Assembly (NCBI GenBank): GCA_026826555.1
Contig: JAKSZT010054458.1
Location: 1,964,425-2,028,424, forward strand
Length of the DNA stretch: 64,000 nt
Direction: 5' to 3'
Source of the DNA: Tolypeutes matacus
Taxonomy: Eukaryota; Chordata; Mammalia; Cingulata; Chlamyphoridae
In this document: piece by piece, positions 24,901 to 36,955 of the stretch
How the letters are laid out: each line of letters starts with the position of its first letter
Position numbering within the stretch: position 1 is the stretch's first letter
Made by a program: the position numbers and the translations under genes
Notes under the pieces: generated by a model
What the model was told of the DNA's origin: nothing
The model's input: only the letters and a program-made list of their open reading frames with translations
Database searches by the model: none

Positions 24901-25633
24901 AAAAGCATGCTTTTCTGTCCCTGAATTTATAGCCACTGTTGGTTTTCCTGTTAAACTGTTTCAAAGAGGTGCTATGAAAGGCAACTTGCACACAGGTTGG
25001 TTTAGAGAACCTGAACTAAATGTTCCTCCAACTCCGAGCTATCGTATGTCTGGAATTATCATAATTCTCTGACAGTTTTGGTCCTGATTTCAGCTGGCCA
25101 CAGTTCTACGGGTTCCAAAGTAGGTGTGACTCTGATGCTCTGTCCAGTCTGTTCTTAGATCTTGATATAGAATTAAGATGGTTCTTTGGCTTCTTGGTGA
25201 TCAGAGGAGTTTCAGATTACTGGAAGGCTCTTTCTAAAAGCAGAGAAAAGCTAAACGTTGCTACCTGTGGCACCTCTTTCAAGATAGTGGAGCAATAGAG
25301 ATCTTCTCATGCCTAATTCTTGCATTAGCTGATTTCTTCTCACTATGGCCATTATAGTAGCAGCTATCTTGGTTCTTTAAAGAATGAACTATTTTCCTCA
25401 GCATCCAAGTTCCTTCTACAGAATAATTCAGGGGGGCAGAGAGAACAAGATCCAATAAATTCTAAATGTATTTTCTTATTATCAGTTGCTTATAAGAATG
25501 GGGGAATTTCCCTCTTTTCCTTCTTCTTTATCAAGCTACACATTGCTGACAATTTGCTTGTTTTCTAAGGAATATATGATTAAGCACACTTCAGGCAAAT
25601 GTATATTCTTTATTACCTAGGACTTTAGCTCTA
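21959..25633. other. Mostly unique-looking sequence
   Basis: No gene or named repeat supported. The 23760-23960 part lacks repeat signatures and has a perfect 10-bp inverted repeat (CTTGCTCTCA at 23905-23914, TGAGAGCAAG at 23935-23944). A TG-rich tract lies at about 24717-24733. Confidence 0.4.
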
Positions 25634-26203
25634 TGTATTAGTCTATGTCCAAGATGGTCCACTCAGGTTAGGATAATTCAAGAAGGATTTCATGACAATT
25701 ACTCTCTGCCAAGGTGTGGTAAGGGTGTAGGTAAGCTAAAAGGGAGAGTGTAGTACCCAGGAACTAGTAATAGTGGATATTTTAGCACCCCTAGGTCTAT
25801 AGGGTGGAGGGGGTGGTAAATTACTATACCTGGAAGAAGGGAATCACATAGAGATAGTTGCCTTGAGAGGAGTTTTGACCACATGTTCAAGCTTAGAACC
25901 AGCGTGGGACTCCCCATTGGCCAAACCCAACGGGAAGCCAGATGATGGGATCCCTTTGATGTAATATATATAATTAGGCTCTTGGAACAGAGGAGGCTCT
26001 GGAGAAGGGTGGAGTGTAGACACAAAGAGACAATTGGCAGATTTCTGGCACCTAGCACATGTCTGTTCTGGCAGCATGGGTGGAATCTTGGATAGGCTTG
26101 ATTATACCGTTTTATTCGTCTCCCTGAATAGCTGGGGCAGTCTATTTTGGACCCCTTTCCCCTAAGGCCTTTGGCTTTAAATGCCTTCTGATATACTATC
26201 ACA
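25634..26203 (-). repeat. Possible old LTR, antisense
   Basis: The interval begins TGTATTAGTC and ends ACTATCACA, so on the minus strand it runs TGTGATAGT...GACTAATACA, the end form of ERVL/MaLR LTRs. Inside, the minus strand reads '...gttcctgggtactacactct' and '...cttaccacaccttggcagag', phrases found in an old mammalian repeat. The 167-codon minus frame (25699-26202) fills it but shows no protein domain. No matching target duplication was seen. Confidence 0.45.
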
Positions 26204-27310
26204 TGAGTAACATGAAGGGAAAAATGGGGAAAGCATTGTTACTTATCCTTCTCTCACCAAATGTTCCACACTCCAGGACAGTGGCCCTGATAATTTTTTG
26301 TGTAACCTCTATGTAATCTAAATATCTTTAAAAAAAATGATTTAAAAAACCCAAAACAGTTACCATTCTAAAAAAAAGAACCTTTTATTTCCTTTCTGAC
26401 CTTTAGTGTGACAGAGTTTCACTTATCCAAGGGGGAAAGTAGAAGGCTGCCTTTACTTTTTTACCCCTGAGTTTGGAATGAGGAACATCAAGGTGCAGGA
26501 CCCATGGCCATCCTGAAATTCTCAGGGAAGCTTGCAGTCCTAAAATTGTCTTAAGGAAGTAGACCTGAAAACAGCAGGATCAGTATCAGTACTGCATATA
26601 CATCACTGATTTTTAGTATTATAATGCCCCTTGGGGAAGTTTAGCCCTCAGGACTTTTCTTCCTTTTGTTTTCTCTTTGGGGAATAAACATTTTGTAGAG
26701 GTGTTGGCTAACATTACTACCTCTGTTTGATATCACAGCCTGTGTTTGACATTTGCTTCTTTCTCACATATTGCTGAGTGAGAAATCAGTGTATTCAACT
26801 CAGCAAACTCAGGGCAAGAGTTTGGTCTATAATGTCACGTAAAATGCCATGCTGAAACTCATAACAGGATTTTAAAAATAGAAGTCTTTAGCATATATTT
26901 TTCTGTGTATCTGAAAGAAACCATGCCTGTTTTTAAGAACTAGATTGAAGTATGTTGTTTAATAAACAAAAATAAAGGCAGCAGGTTGGGAAAGGATTTG
27001 CTTAAGCATGGAACAGGTGGCATGAAACAAGTAAGCACCAGTCTCTTCTCTTTTTCAGTTAGCCAAACTCAATCCAACTGGAAAAGCCATTTTCTAAGGA
27101 TGGCACTAATATTCTTTAGGTCTTGGTAGAATTATATGAGATAATAATTTTGTGTCTTAATGTGTATGTTATTAGTACAAAATTGGAAGTTGAGAGATGT
27201 TATACCCTGAAAGATGGTACAGAAAAAAAGTAATCAACACTTGATTTTATATTTTTTAAAAATATTTAAGTAGGTCTTTGAGAATCTATTTTTCAGTTGT
27301 TAGTCTGGAT
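26204..27310. other. Nothing recognised
   Basis: AT-rich sequence. A short A-rich stretch after 'tctaaatatcttt' (26320-26350) could be the tail of an unidentified retrocopy, but nothing upstream supports this. Confidence 0.4.
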
Positions 27311-27568
27311 CTGGGATCACCAAGCTTTTTATGTAAAGGGCCAGATAGTAAATGTTTTAGGCTTTGCATGCCAGATGGTCACTGTCTCAACTATTTAACT
27401 CTGTTATTGTAGCCCAAAGGCAGCCATATATAGTTCACATGGGAATTGGCATGGGAAGTGGCCATATGCATTTCATAAATGAATGGGCATGGCTGTGTTC
27501 CATTAAAACATTACAAAAACAGGCATGGACTGGACTTGGCCTGCAGGCCATAATTTGTGAACACTTTA
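27311..27568 (-). repeat. hAT-Charlie-type MITE, nearly full length
   Basis: Contains '...atgtaaagggccagatagta...', 'aatgttttaggctttgcatg', 'catgggaattggcatggga', '...gaatgggcatggctgtgttc...', 'cattaaaacattac', 'ggacttggcctgcaggccat', with an inexact inverted end. It is the reverse complement of the family at 21803-21958. The plus frame 27364-27573 lies within it. Confidence 0.85.
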
Positions 27569-28474
27569 CCTAGATGTAAACATTTTTTTTCTAACATCTT
27601 AAAAAATTTTTATATAACAATGACTTTTGTAAAATTGGGCTTTATATAGAAATTAAAACTCTCTTCAATTGGTTTAAGAGATATTCAATAAGTTGAGTAT
27701 TAAAAATATGGATTTTAACTGTTTCATTTTAAACTCTTAGATTCAACCTGATTTTAGCTATTTTGTTAAGTAAGAGTCATGAGGCACTTAACAGAAACTC
27801 AAAATATTAGCAGATTTTCACATTCCTAGCAATGATCCACTAGGAGGGAATGGCTCCCAGATAAGTGCTGTCATATTTTAAAGAACTACTGGAACATTTG
27901 ATGGTTTGGTGGTTTCAAACCAAATAACCAAATAACGCATCACTGTGATCCAGCCCATTCAACACATAGAAACATGCATTTCCTCTTACTTTGAAATGGA
28001 GCCATCAAAAGGCCAAAGAACTGTATTAAATAGGAGTGGGGCAAAATTTCTCTCTTAAGTTGAGCAGAATGTATTTAGTCAACCACAAGTTGAAAATAAG
28101 CTATGAGTTTCCTGTAGCTGTTGAATCTTTTTTTTTTTTTTTTTTCTTTTCTCTTTTTGGCCTTTTTCAATGCCCTTCATCCAAAGACCACTAAGAACAG
28201 ACCTATGATTGAACAAGTTGGGCTTATTACTCATTGCCATGAAGGAGAACTCACATCAAGAGGCACCACTGGTTGTCACAATCTTAGAAAGGACTTATAG
28301 GACTTGGACTCTGGTTAGGTAATTTTGGGGAGGGTCTAAGGAAAGAGGAACTTGACCTGGATTGGGTGCTGTTAGAAAATGGAGAACATTTCTATAATTC
28401 AATATTTTAGTAAATTTTCTTTGTAGGGAGGGAAGACTAAAGCATGAATAAAGTAATTAAGAAAGAAGTAGCTG
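27569..28474. other. Nothing recognised
   Basis: AT-rich with a poly-T run at about 28129-28145. No gene or named repeat supported. Confidence 0.4.
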
Positions 28475-29067
28475 TGTGACAGTTTGACATTATTTTATGA
28501 ATCCCAAAAAGAGAAAAGTTATGTTTGTAAACTAATCTATTCCTCTGGGTGTGACATCTTTTGATTGCATTAAACTCATTTGAGGAGTCTTTGATTAAAT
28601 TACTTGATAATATCACATTAGGATTTTTCATTGGACTATATCAATGTGGCATGACTCAGGTTGAGTCTTTGCCTTCTTGCTGGATCTGATATTAATGGAC
28701 ACACACAGAAAGACAGAGAAACACTGGAAAAGAAAGCCATCATGTTTGATCCTGCCATGTAAGAGAGAAAGGATAGCTTAAGCATGAAGCCCTAAGAGGC
28801 TGTGCCCACAGAGCAACTCAGGAGGAGATGGTGAGTCCGGAGGGGAGGCTGAAACCATGTAGAGATTGGCAACCATCTTGCTTCACCACGGGCAACACTC
28901 CAGGATCAACAGTAGTTGATTTTGGTGAGAAAGCACCTCTAATGGTGCCTTGGTTTGGACTTTTCATGGCCTTGGAACTGTAAGCTTTTACCCCAAGTAA
29001 ATCCCCTTTATAAAAGCCAACAGATTTCTGGTACTTTGCATCAACAGCCCTTTGGCAAACTAAAACA
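28475..29067 (+). repeat. Solo LTR, MaLR/ERVL-like subfamily A
   Basis: Starts TGTGACAGTTTGACATTATT, with '...cctctgggtgtgacatctt...', later '...ttggaactgtaagctttta...', a polyadenylation-type 'aagtaaatccc' and the end 'tttggcaaactaaaaca'. Flanks AGCTG (28470-28474) and AGCAG (29068-29072) are a near-match 5-bp target duplication. Related copies lie at 31430, 52818 and 56874. Confidence 0.8.
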
Positions 29068-29934
29068 AGCAGTCACTCCTTTAATGAGGGAGGGCATATT
29101 TCGTGTTTAGTGTAATGCACAGTGTCCTTATTTTTGTCTGACTTTATCTTGGTCTCAGAGTGATCTTGTCTGATTTTGATGTTCTGTGAGACATTTTTAT
29201 TTCTAAGAGGAGACCACAGTAGCCTACCTGTGAGGTCAGACCAGCTCCAGGATATCAGGGGTTGCTTTTTTCTTTCTCACTTTCTTATATATGTAAAGGG
29301 AAATATTGCTGCTACAAATTTGAAGCTGTTAAAGGCTTAGGACAAAATAATGGATTTGGAGTTTGTATTTTCAGAATATCAGAAGAGACTATTCCAAGAT
29401 ATATACACATACACTTACAGTCTCTCTCTCTCTCTTATTCTCCTTGTACTGGTAATGTCTGATTGGCTATGGTCTTGATGAACCAAGAAGAAGATTTACA
29501 TAGGTGTGAATAAATGCTTTCAAGAAATTCTAGATCAGGACTATTTATCTATGCTTAATTCATAGTCTCTTGATCAGTGTTCTTTGAGTTTGATAACAAG
29601 CAAGTTTAGGATTCTTATTATCTTGGAAGGAAGGTCCTATAATAAATAAATATCCCATGAGCTCCTCTGACCTTGCTGAGGTGAACAATCACTCTTATCT
29701 CCAGGGTCTTGGCTGTTGGTGAGAGGAAACGCTCCTTGGTGGGTTGTACGATGTGCCAGAGACTGAGATTGTGAGCTAGTCATGCTGAATACACAAGACT
29801 CATTCTTACTTGGATGAATGGAGAAGTTGTTTTGCCCACTGAATACTGCAGACTTATTTAGATCTTGGTGGTATGTTCTTCTCAGTGCACTCATCTTCAG
29901 TCCCTTGTGTAAAAGATTCTCAACATTCATTCAT
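29068..29934. other. Nothing recognised
   Basis: Contains a short TC run near 29420-29435 and a 97-codon minus frame (29637-29930) with no domain. No feature supported. Confidence 0.4.
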
Positions 29935-30245
29935 TCATTTGCTTATTAATCCAAAAAATATTTACTGAAAACCTCCTATATAACACACATTGTCCTGTTT
30001 GCTGGATAAGCCTCATTAAATAAAACAGATTCTCATGGATCTTTGAGTTTATGGAGAGACATACACTAAACAAATAAATCAATAAATAATGTGACGAATG
30101 TTGTGAATAAAAACAACAGAGTTACCCTGGAAATAAATACAGGAAGGAAGGTGTATAGAATTGAGTAGGCAGGGAAATTCTCTCTGAGGAGATGAGTTTA
30201 AACTGAGATCTTACAGTTGAGAAGGATCAGTCATGCAAAGACCGA
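29935..30245 (+). repeat. Ancient dispersed repeat fragment
   Basis: Begins 'cattcatttgcttattaatc', 'caaaaaatatttactgaaaa', then '...taaacaaataaatcaataaa...' and 'gaaattctctctgaggagat'. The order matches the repeat group at 5655 and 40350. Confidence 0.55.
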
Positions 30246-30988
30246 ATTCCTTCTTTCACTCTTTTCATCACTCATCCATTAGCCTAGAGTTAACTAACAG
30301 CCTTATTCCATTCTTTTATTCATAAAACATGTACTTGTTTGGCAGGGACAGTGATTCTCATTAAACTTTCTTCTTTTACATTACATTTGAACTTATATTT
30401 TTATTAATATAGTTACTGTTATAGATTGACTTAGAAGGTCTTGCAGATAGATGTTGCTTTTAAGTTGAGGAGGCAAGGTACTTAACCTGTCTTACTTTTG
30501 GAATTCAGCTCATTTTTCTGGTATTAATGACAGTTTTCTTTTCTTTATGACAGTGAAGAGTTCCAGTTTGTATTTGTCTATTTGATATTTAGGTTAAGTT
30601 CCAACAGCATATCATATTTTTATAGGAAAAGCATGAAACTATGGATCCTGGTTTGTTTAAATCTTTTTGTCATTTCCAATGTCCTGTTGACAAGTTTAGG
30701 AGCTGTCTGCTGAAAAAGGAGAGAGAGAGGGAAAGGCAGAGAGATTCCCTCTTTCCCTTTATCACCACCACATCTGAGCCCTTTTCATTTTCTGTATCTG
30801 CAGTTCCTGTAAGTGACGTGATCATCCTTCGTTTCCTTCTGATTTCAAATCTTGTTATCGGCTAGAATTCTCCCTCTTCATCACTTGAAAATCCAAATAG
30901 AGGCTGGATTTTGTTCACTCTATGTTTTTTGTGATTTTTTAAAAGCTATCTTGATGTTCTTTCTATCTTGAGTTCTTATTACTCTAAG
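30246..30988. other. Nothing recognised
   Basis: No gene or repeat family supported. A GAGAGAGAGGG purine tract lies near 30717-30743. Confidence 0.4.
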
Positions 30989-31196
30989 TTTGTGCCATCC
31001 AATAAAGTAGCATTAGCCACAGGTGGCCATTTAAATTTAAATTAATTAAAATGAAATAAAATAAAAAAATTTAGTTCCTCATTTTCACTAGCTACAGTTC
31101 AAGTACTTAAAAGCCACCTGTACCTAACTATAACTATATTGGGCAACTTACATACAGAACATTTTCATCATTGTAGAAAGTTCTATTTGACAGTGT
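30989..31196. repeat. hAT-Charlie-type MITE (second family)
   Basis: Reads 'tgtgccatccaataaagtag', 'cattagccacaggtggccat', 'ttaaatttaaattaattaaa', '...cttaaaagccacctgtacc...', 'gtagaaagttctatttgaca'. This is the layout of the common MITE '...gtccaatagaactttctgc...gccacatgtggctatttaaat...' with inverted ends. The orientation is arbitrary for this near-symmetric element. Confidence 0.8.
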
Positions 31197-31429
31197 CGCC
31201 CTGGATGATTACAATAGCCTCCCTCCTTTAAAAATTTTCTGAGTTCTCAAGCAAAACCAATCCCAACTAATCTTACTCCTTATTGTCAAAGCAATCAGTT
31301 TAAGGATTAATCTAGATATTTTGCTTCCTTGACCAAAATTCTTCTATGAGTTTCTCATTAAGTTCAGATTTACATTCAAGCTACAGGATATACTATTCAT
31401 AATGCTCCAAGATCTTATCATTTTCCACT
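31197..31429 (+). repeat. L2 LINE fragment
   Basis: Contains '...caatagcctccctcc...', '...agatttacattcaagctac...', 'cataatgctccaagatctta', similar to the L2-type order '...atagcctcctaactggtctcc...aaatccaaactcctta...'. It is strongly diverged, and interrupted on the right by the LTR at 31430. Confidence 0.5.
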
Positions 31430-32039
31430 TGTGGAAGTTTGATATTATTTATGAATTCCAAAAAGAGATATTGATATGTTTCTAAACAGGTCTGTTCCTC
31501 TGGGCATGATACCCTTTGATTACTTTAAATTCAAAGGCTTTACGTTTACTTGATTAAATCAAGATTAGGGCTTTGATTCGTATATGTCATTAGGATGTGC
31601 CGGGTTGAGTCCCCACCCACTTAGTGGGCTATATAAATGTATACTTAATCAAAAAAATAAGTAAATAAAAGAGAAAAACACAAAGGAAGAGAGATAGCTC
31701 CATAGACATGGCAGAGGCCCCTGGAAGAGAGATGAGCCATTTGTCTGATAATTTGCAGCGCTGAGAAAGCCCTGCGAAGAGAGATGAGCCTTCCAGCCTA
31801 TAGCTGAGATCGGAAGGAGCTGGGACCATGGATTAAGAGGAAGAAGAAAGGCTGAACCTTTGCAGACATTGCCCACCATCTTGCTTCAACAGGTGGCAAA
31901 TGACTGGGTGAGAAACCAACCTTGAGTTGGGTTCTGTAGGGCCTTGTAACTGTAAGGTTTTACCCCAAATAAATGCCCTTTATAAAAGCCAACACATTTC
32001 TGGTACTTTGCATCAGCACCCCTTTGGCTGACTAATATA
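31430..32039 (+). repeat. Solo LTR, MaLR/ERVL-like subfamily A
   Basis: Starts TGTGGAAGTTTGATATTATT with '...cctctgggcatgataccctt...', includes '...gtgggctatataaatgta...' (TATA-like), '...ttgtaactgtaaggttttac...', an AATAAA signal in 'ccaaataaatgcc', and ends 'ggctgactaatata'. A perfect 5-bp duplication CCACT flanks it (31425-31429 and 32040-32044), as expected for class III/MaLR insertions. The minus frames 31629-31879 lie within it and are not genes. Confidence 0.88.
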
Positions 32040-32489
32040 CCACTCATTAAATTGGCAATTATTTTGTTTTAATGATATAGTCAGTTCTAGCAAAGGGAAC
32101 AGTGACACTGGTACTATCATGTACTGCTGACAAATTAGTGTCTTTCTGGAAATAATTATGACAAATGTAACAAGACTCTCAAAATAGGTATATGATGTGC
32201 TTCACTAATTTAACTTCTGAAAATCTTATCTTTAAAAACTAACTAGAGATGTGGTCAAAGAGATGTGCTGAAAGGTGTTCATCACAGCTTAATATTTGGG
32301 AAAAATTGGAAATATTCTGCTCAAAGAATAGGGATATGCTTAAATCACTTATGTTACATTTATACCAGTGAGCCTCAATATTGTAATCTTGATACCACAG
32401 ACTATTTATAGCTTCATTTCCTGCCACTCCATCCATTTATCCATTAGTTCTTCATTACAGGCGCATCAAGTATTTTTATACTGAACCTT

Positions 32490-32830
32490 CATTTCTTGGT
32501 ATATACAGTACTGTCTGTTTGGAATGTTTTCTCTCCAGAACACCAGATATCTACTGATACTTTAAAACTCAGCTCATATTTCATCTTCTTCCTGAATTCT
32601 TTTTGGACTCTCTCTACCAGAGTTGATAGTTCTTTTCTTTATTTTACCATGGCACCTGTATAGCATTTTTCACATATCTGCAATTCAGCTTTTGCATGTA
32701 TCTTTCCCACTGTCTTACAAAATATAAAATTCTCAAACACTAGAATAGCGTTTTTTTCTCTTTGTATCTTTACTATGTAACACAACATCTGGCTCATTTT
32801 TGGTGCTCAAAATGTTACTGAATAAATGAA
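32490..32830 (+). repeat. L2 LINE 3' end
   Basis: Shows 'ctgtttggaatgttttctct', 'aaaactcagctcatatttca', 'tcttcttcctgaattctttt', 'accatggcacctgtatagca', and ends 'gttactgaataaatgaacg'. This is the standard L2 3' order with the '...gctcaataaatatttgttgaatgaatga' type ending. Confidence 0.8.
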
Positions 32831-35800
32831 CGCAGGCATTAATAAATTTAACTGTAGTCATTAGTGCCGAGAGGAGTGCAGTGAGCACTGTAAGATCTCC
32901 TTTTTTAAAAAAGATAGAGTTGGGGAAATTGGTGTGAGAAACAGGAGACAACCATAGAAATAAACTGGAGGAATGTCAAAGGTTTAATTTTGTATTTTTG
33001 TTAATGTTAATCCTCTTCAGGCTGTGTAAACTTTGTTCAGTTAAGCAAATACTCCAGAAGACAAAGATTTTATATTTGCTGGGAAATTCACAGTTGCAAG
33101 TGCCTGTGTGTTTTCAGTGTCCTTAGGAACCTTAGCAAATAACTAACAGATTTGCATTTTCCTTTCACCTAGAGTGAAAGGTCTCTAAGTCCCTTACTGA
33201 ACAATGACATTAAATAAATACTTAGAATACAAGCACAGAGTTGGTAGAAGGGATTTGGGTTGATCTTTGATTTTGGAATAGATTACTCATAGATACTGTA
33301 GCCCAGTAAAGAGAATAGAATCAAAATTACATTTATAATTATATTTGCACTCACTCCATATGCACTGTTAACTTAAGGTTTTAAAAATCATGACTTTTAT
33401 ATAGCAGGCAGGTCAGGTAATTTTGAAACAAATATTCAACTCAAAGTTAAGCAAACTTATGTAGTGGAAAAAAAGCTTCTCATATGTAACCACTGGTAGC
33501 TTAAAAAATTATACTATTTCTACATTTTAAAAACTGCATGCAGTGTTACACCACTATATCACCCAATTTTATAGCATATGTTTAGGAAAGAGGAACATTA
33601 AATTCTTCAAACCCATCTAATTTTGGATGCCCCATAAATAAATAATGAAAGGAAGTCTATAAATCCAAACATCTTTTCCATATATTTATTTATATAAACT
33701 TATACTTTTAAGAACTTACATAATAATTTATATGTAGGAAATGTTCTGCAGAAGTTTTTGTCATCAATCCCTGCCAGAGCATTTAACTTTAGCCAAATTT
33801 ATGAATTTTGTTTTATATATGGTAAATGGGGAGGAAGATGATGATTTCTAAAAGTGACAAATCAAGATGCTGGGAACTGGAGTGGAAAAATCCTTGATTT
33901 CCACTTGACAAGAGGGCATTTGAAGATCAGCATTGTTAGACATCAGGAGTATTATCAATAAGAAGCATGCAGAGATGGCAAGTGATAATAGTTTCATGGA
34001 TTCTTGGGATGATACATTGAAATGAGCAGAGTTTAATGAAAGTGTTGTCTGACTATTGTTTTATATCCTTTGTTCCATGGAACAAATATTTCTTTGCAAA
34101 TTTCTGAGATTTAATTAGGTTTTAGTTATTTAATTGTTTTAAGTGTATGCTTTTGCTATAAACTATAAATATGTAGTGTGATGTATTTTATTCCTTAAAA
34201 TATATTACTCTGTCTTGGGTGGTCAAAGCCATTCAGTTCTTGTTCCCAAATAACTGGCATCTGCTCACACATGGTGGCAGCAAAACCTGAAGGATGAATT
34301 AAAACTCTTGACTTGATTTTTAAAAGCCTTGTTAAGAAGTAGCTCCAGCCTCAAATATATTGGGAGTGAGAATGTCACCGCAGGTTGCCACAGAGGCCTT
34401 GTCCCAATTACACAAGAAGCTGAAGAGCAGGAAGTCTTTGAGATCCCCTTCAAATAGGAGCACACGGGCCCAGTGGGTCATTCTGATGGAGAATGTATCC
34501 ACGTGGCTGGAAAAAACTGCCGCAGAGGTTGCCTAGAGTAAGTTCAATACTTGTATTCACTGGAACACATTTTCTCCCAGAGGCATAGTGATTCTCTGAG
34601 GGAGACCACTGGGCTCTTTGAAGAGTTCTTAGAGCATTTCAGAATTTTCTAGTGAATTTGTGTTGTATAGTCTTGGCCCACTTTAGAAAGTAATGCAGTA
34701 TATTTTTGCTGCTAAATACATTTGATTTTCATTACATTTTCTCAGCCTGGATCCTGGAACTAGGTGACAATTTACCTCAGCATGGGTCCTCTATTTCCTT
34801 TTATGCATTGCATCTTTAGAAAGAGGGAAAATCACTGCTGACAAAGTAATTTCTAAAACTTGTCTAAACTGTGTTCAGTGATTCCACCAAGGTATTCTCT
34901 TCTCTAAAAATCTCTAAAAAATTTTCTTTTAAATTATGATGCCTCTTTCTTTACTTTATGGCTATAATCTAGTCTGCATGGTTTATATTATCTGCGTTAT
35001 ATGTGTTCTCTTTCATCAAGAAACAAAACTATTCTTTCTGGTCTCTTTGTCTGGTCCTTTGAGCTTACACTAAACGTCTTCTTTGCTATTTATATATCTA
35101 AGATGATGGTTTCTCACTCTTCATAAATTGTCCCTGAAAAGTCTAGCTTCATTAGTTAAAGGAGATGAGGAGCCCTCATTCAATCAACTATGGCTTACCA
35201 CCCTGATCATTTTCTCAATATGACCCTACTTAGCTCCAGGAAACATTTTCAATCAGGTTTCTCAGAAGTTTTTTTTTTTTTTAATTGTATAAGGAAAAGA
35301 GTAAGAGATTTGCAATTTTGAATATCAGCTCAGAACTAGACCAATAAGAGTGGAAAAGAGAGGCAGGACAGGACGCTATCATACATCATTACTGCTGGCT
35401 GATCAACCACACCCAGAAAATTCAGACAAATCATCATTTAACCCAGAATTAAATGGGATGGGGTAAAGAAGGTCTGTGTGGAGTTCCAAAAACAATCCCT
35501 CTACTCTTTTGAACTCCTTTAATTTCAGATTTGCTGTATCCCTTGTGATTTTTCATTGTACATCCTATCTCCAATGATCTTCTCTTCCTTTCCTTTTTTC
35601 ATGATCATTTAGAGCCTTTAAATAAGTTCTCTCTTCCTTGAGGCTTCCGTGGTGCAGGTTGTCCATTACTCAAATCTTTCTTTTTCCTTCATGGATGAGC
35701 CTAGAAGGATGGAACAATGGGAGGCTCGGACATGATGACAGAGTGTCTAGAAGACAGCCAAAATGTTTACATGACTAACATTGCTTGCTTCCCAGGAAAT

Positions 35801-36063
35801 CCCCGTATGAATTAAACAAGGGCTCTTTTTCTATCATCACTAATTGACCATTTCTACCACCTTAATTTTGATTTTGCTATGTGCCCAGCTTTAAAAAGGG
35901 AGCTAGGAGAAAAGAAAATCTCCTTTATAACACGTTTCTTCTGTAGAGGTTCATTATGAGCCCTTGAAAGTGGGATATGGTCATTTTCCTCTTAATGGAT
36001 AGAGAAACCTGCTAAATTGGTTTAGCATGGATACATTTAAGGAATACATTATGTCCACTCCCT
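32831..36063. other. Mostly unique-looking sequence
   Basis: No gene supported. The block 34190-34560 has mixed composition with several CpGs and no repeat signature, and could be conserved non-coding DNA. A perfect 18-bp palindrome centred on CCATGG lies at 34069-34086. Confidence 0.4.
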
Positions 36064-36076
36064 GCTCAATACCTTT

Positions 36077-36485
36077 CTTTTTTTAAGATTTATTTTATTT
36101 ATTTATTTCTGCCCCGCCCCCCCCCAGCCATTGTTTTTGCCCTCGCTGTCTGCTCTCTGTGTGTTTTCTTTGTGTTCTTCTGTGCCTGCTTGTTTTCTCT
36201 TTAGGTGGCACTGGGAACCTTTCAGCGCTCAATCTCTTGCACCACCTCAGCTCCCTGTCTACTGCATCTCTTATTGTCTCTCTTCTGTGTCTCCTTTTGT
36301 TGCGTCATCTTGCTGTGCCAGCACTCTGCACAGGCCAGCACTCTCATGTGGGCCAGCACTCTGCATGGGCTAGCACTCCATGCAGGCCAGTTCACCATGC
36401 GGGCCAGCTTGCCTTTCACCAGGAGGCCCCAGGAGTCCTATATGGTAGACAGGAGCCCAATTGCTTGAGCTACATCCATTTTCTG
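36077..36485 (-). repeat. tRNA-derived SINE, xenarthran type, with target duplication
   Basis: Minus strand: a tRNA-like head ('...atggatgtagctcaagcaat...'), then '...ctcctggggcctcctggtga...', a GCCCGCATGG/GCTGGCC repeat stretch, and a second tRNA-like unit, ending in an A-rich tail that shows as '...aagatttattttatttatttattt' on the plus strand. A perfect 13-bp duplication GCTCAATACCTTT flanks it (36064-36076 and 36486-36498). It sits inside an L2 fragment. Plus frames at 36131-36524 run through it and are not genes. Confidence 0.88.
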
Positions 36486-36955
36486 GCTCAATACCTTTTG
36501 ATGGCTTCCTCTCATAGACAATAAAATACAGTCTTCACCACAATCTATAAGACCAAACATAGTAATATGCCTGACTTCTCCCATCTCATTTCTAATCATA
36601 ATTCCTTGAACACTCTCCTCCAGCTCTATTAGCCTAATTGCTTTTCCTTGAATATATCAAATGTGATCATGCCACAGGGTCTTTATACATGCTATTCTCT
36701 CTGCTTGGAACACTTTTCTCCCAAATATTCACCTACATCTCTAGTCGAATGTCACCTTCTAAGAGAGCCATTCCTGGCCACTCTATTTAAGATAGCATCC
36801 CTGTACATCTTTTATTTTCCTCATAGTCCTTATCATTAGCAAAGATTATATCATGTGAACCATCAAGGTAGAGATGTTGTGTTATTCATACTGCTACATT
36901 CCCCAATACCTAGAGTAAAGCTGGGCTCATAGGAATTAGTCAGTAAATGTTAACC
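36486..36955 (+). repeat. L2 LINE fragment (continues left of the SINE)
   Basis: Reads '...aataccttttgatggcttc...', 'gacaataaaatacagtcttc', '...ctgcttggaacacttttctc...', 'gaatgtcaccttctaagaga', 'gccattcctggccactctat', and '...ctgggctcataggaattagt...'. This is the L2 3' order. The left part, just before 36077, was separated by the SINE insertion. Confidence 0.85.

Noticed and set aside
25699..26202. 167-codon minus-strand open frame
   Set aside because: It fills an interval with LTR-type ends, and its translation shows no domain. Better explained as an antisense LTR.
28129..28145. Poly-T run as a retrocopy tail
   Set aside because: No recognised source sequence or target duplication next to it.
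36131..36524. Overlapping plus-strand frames up to 121 codons
   Set aside because: They run through a SINE with a GGCC-rich repeat stretch.
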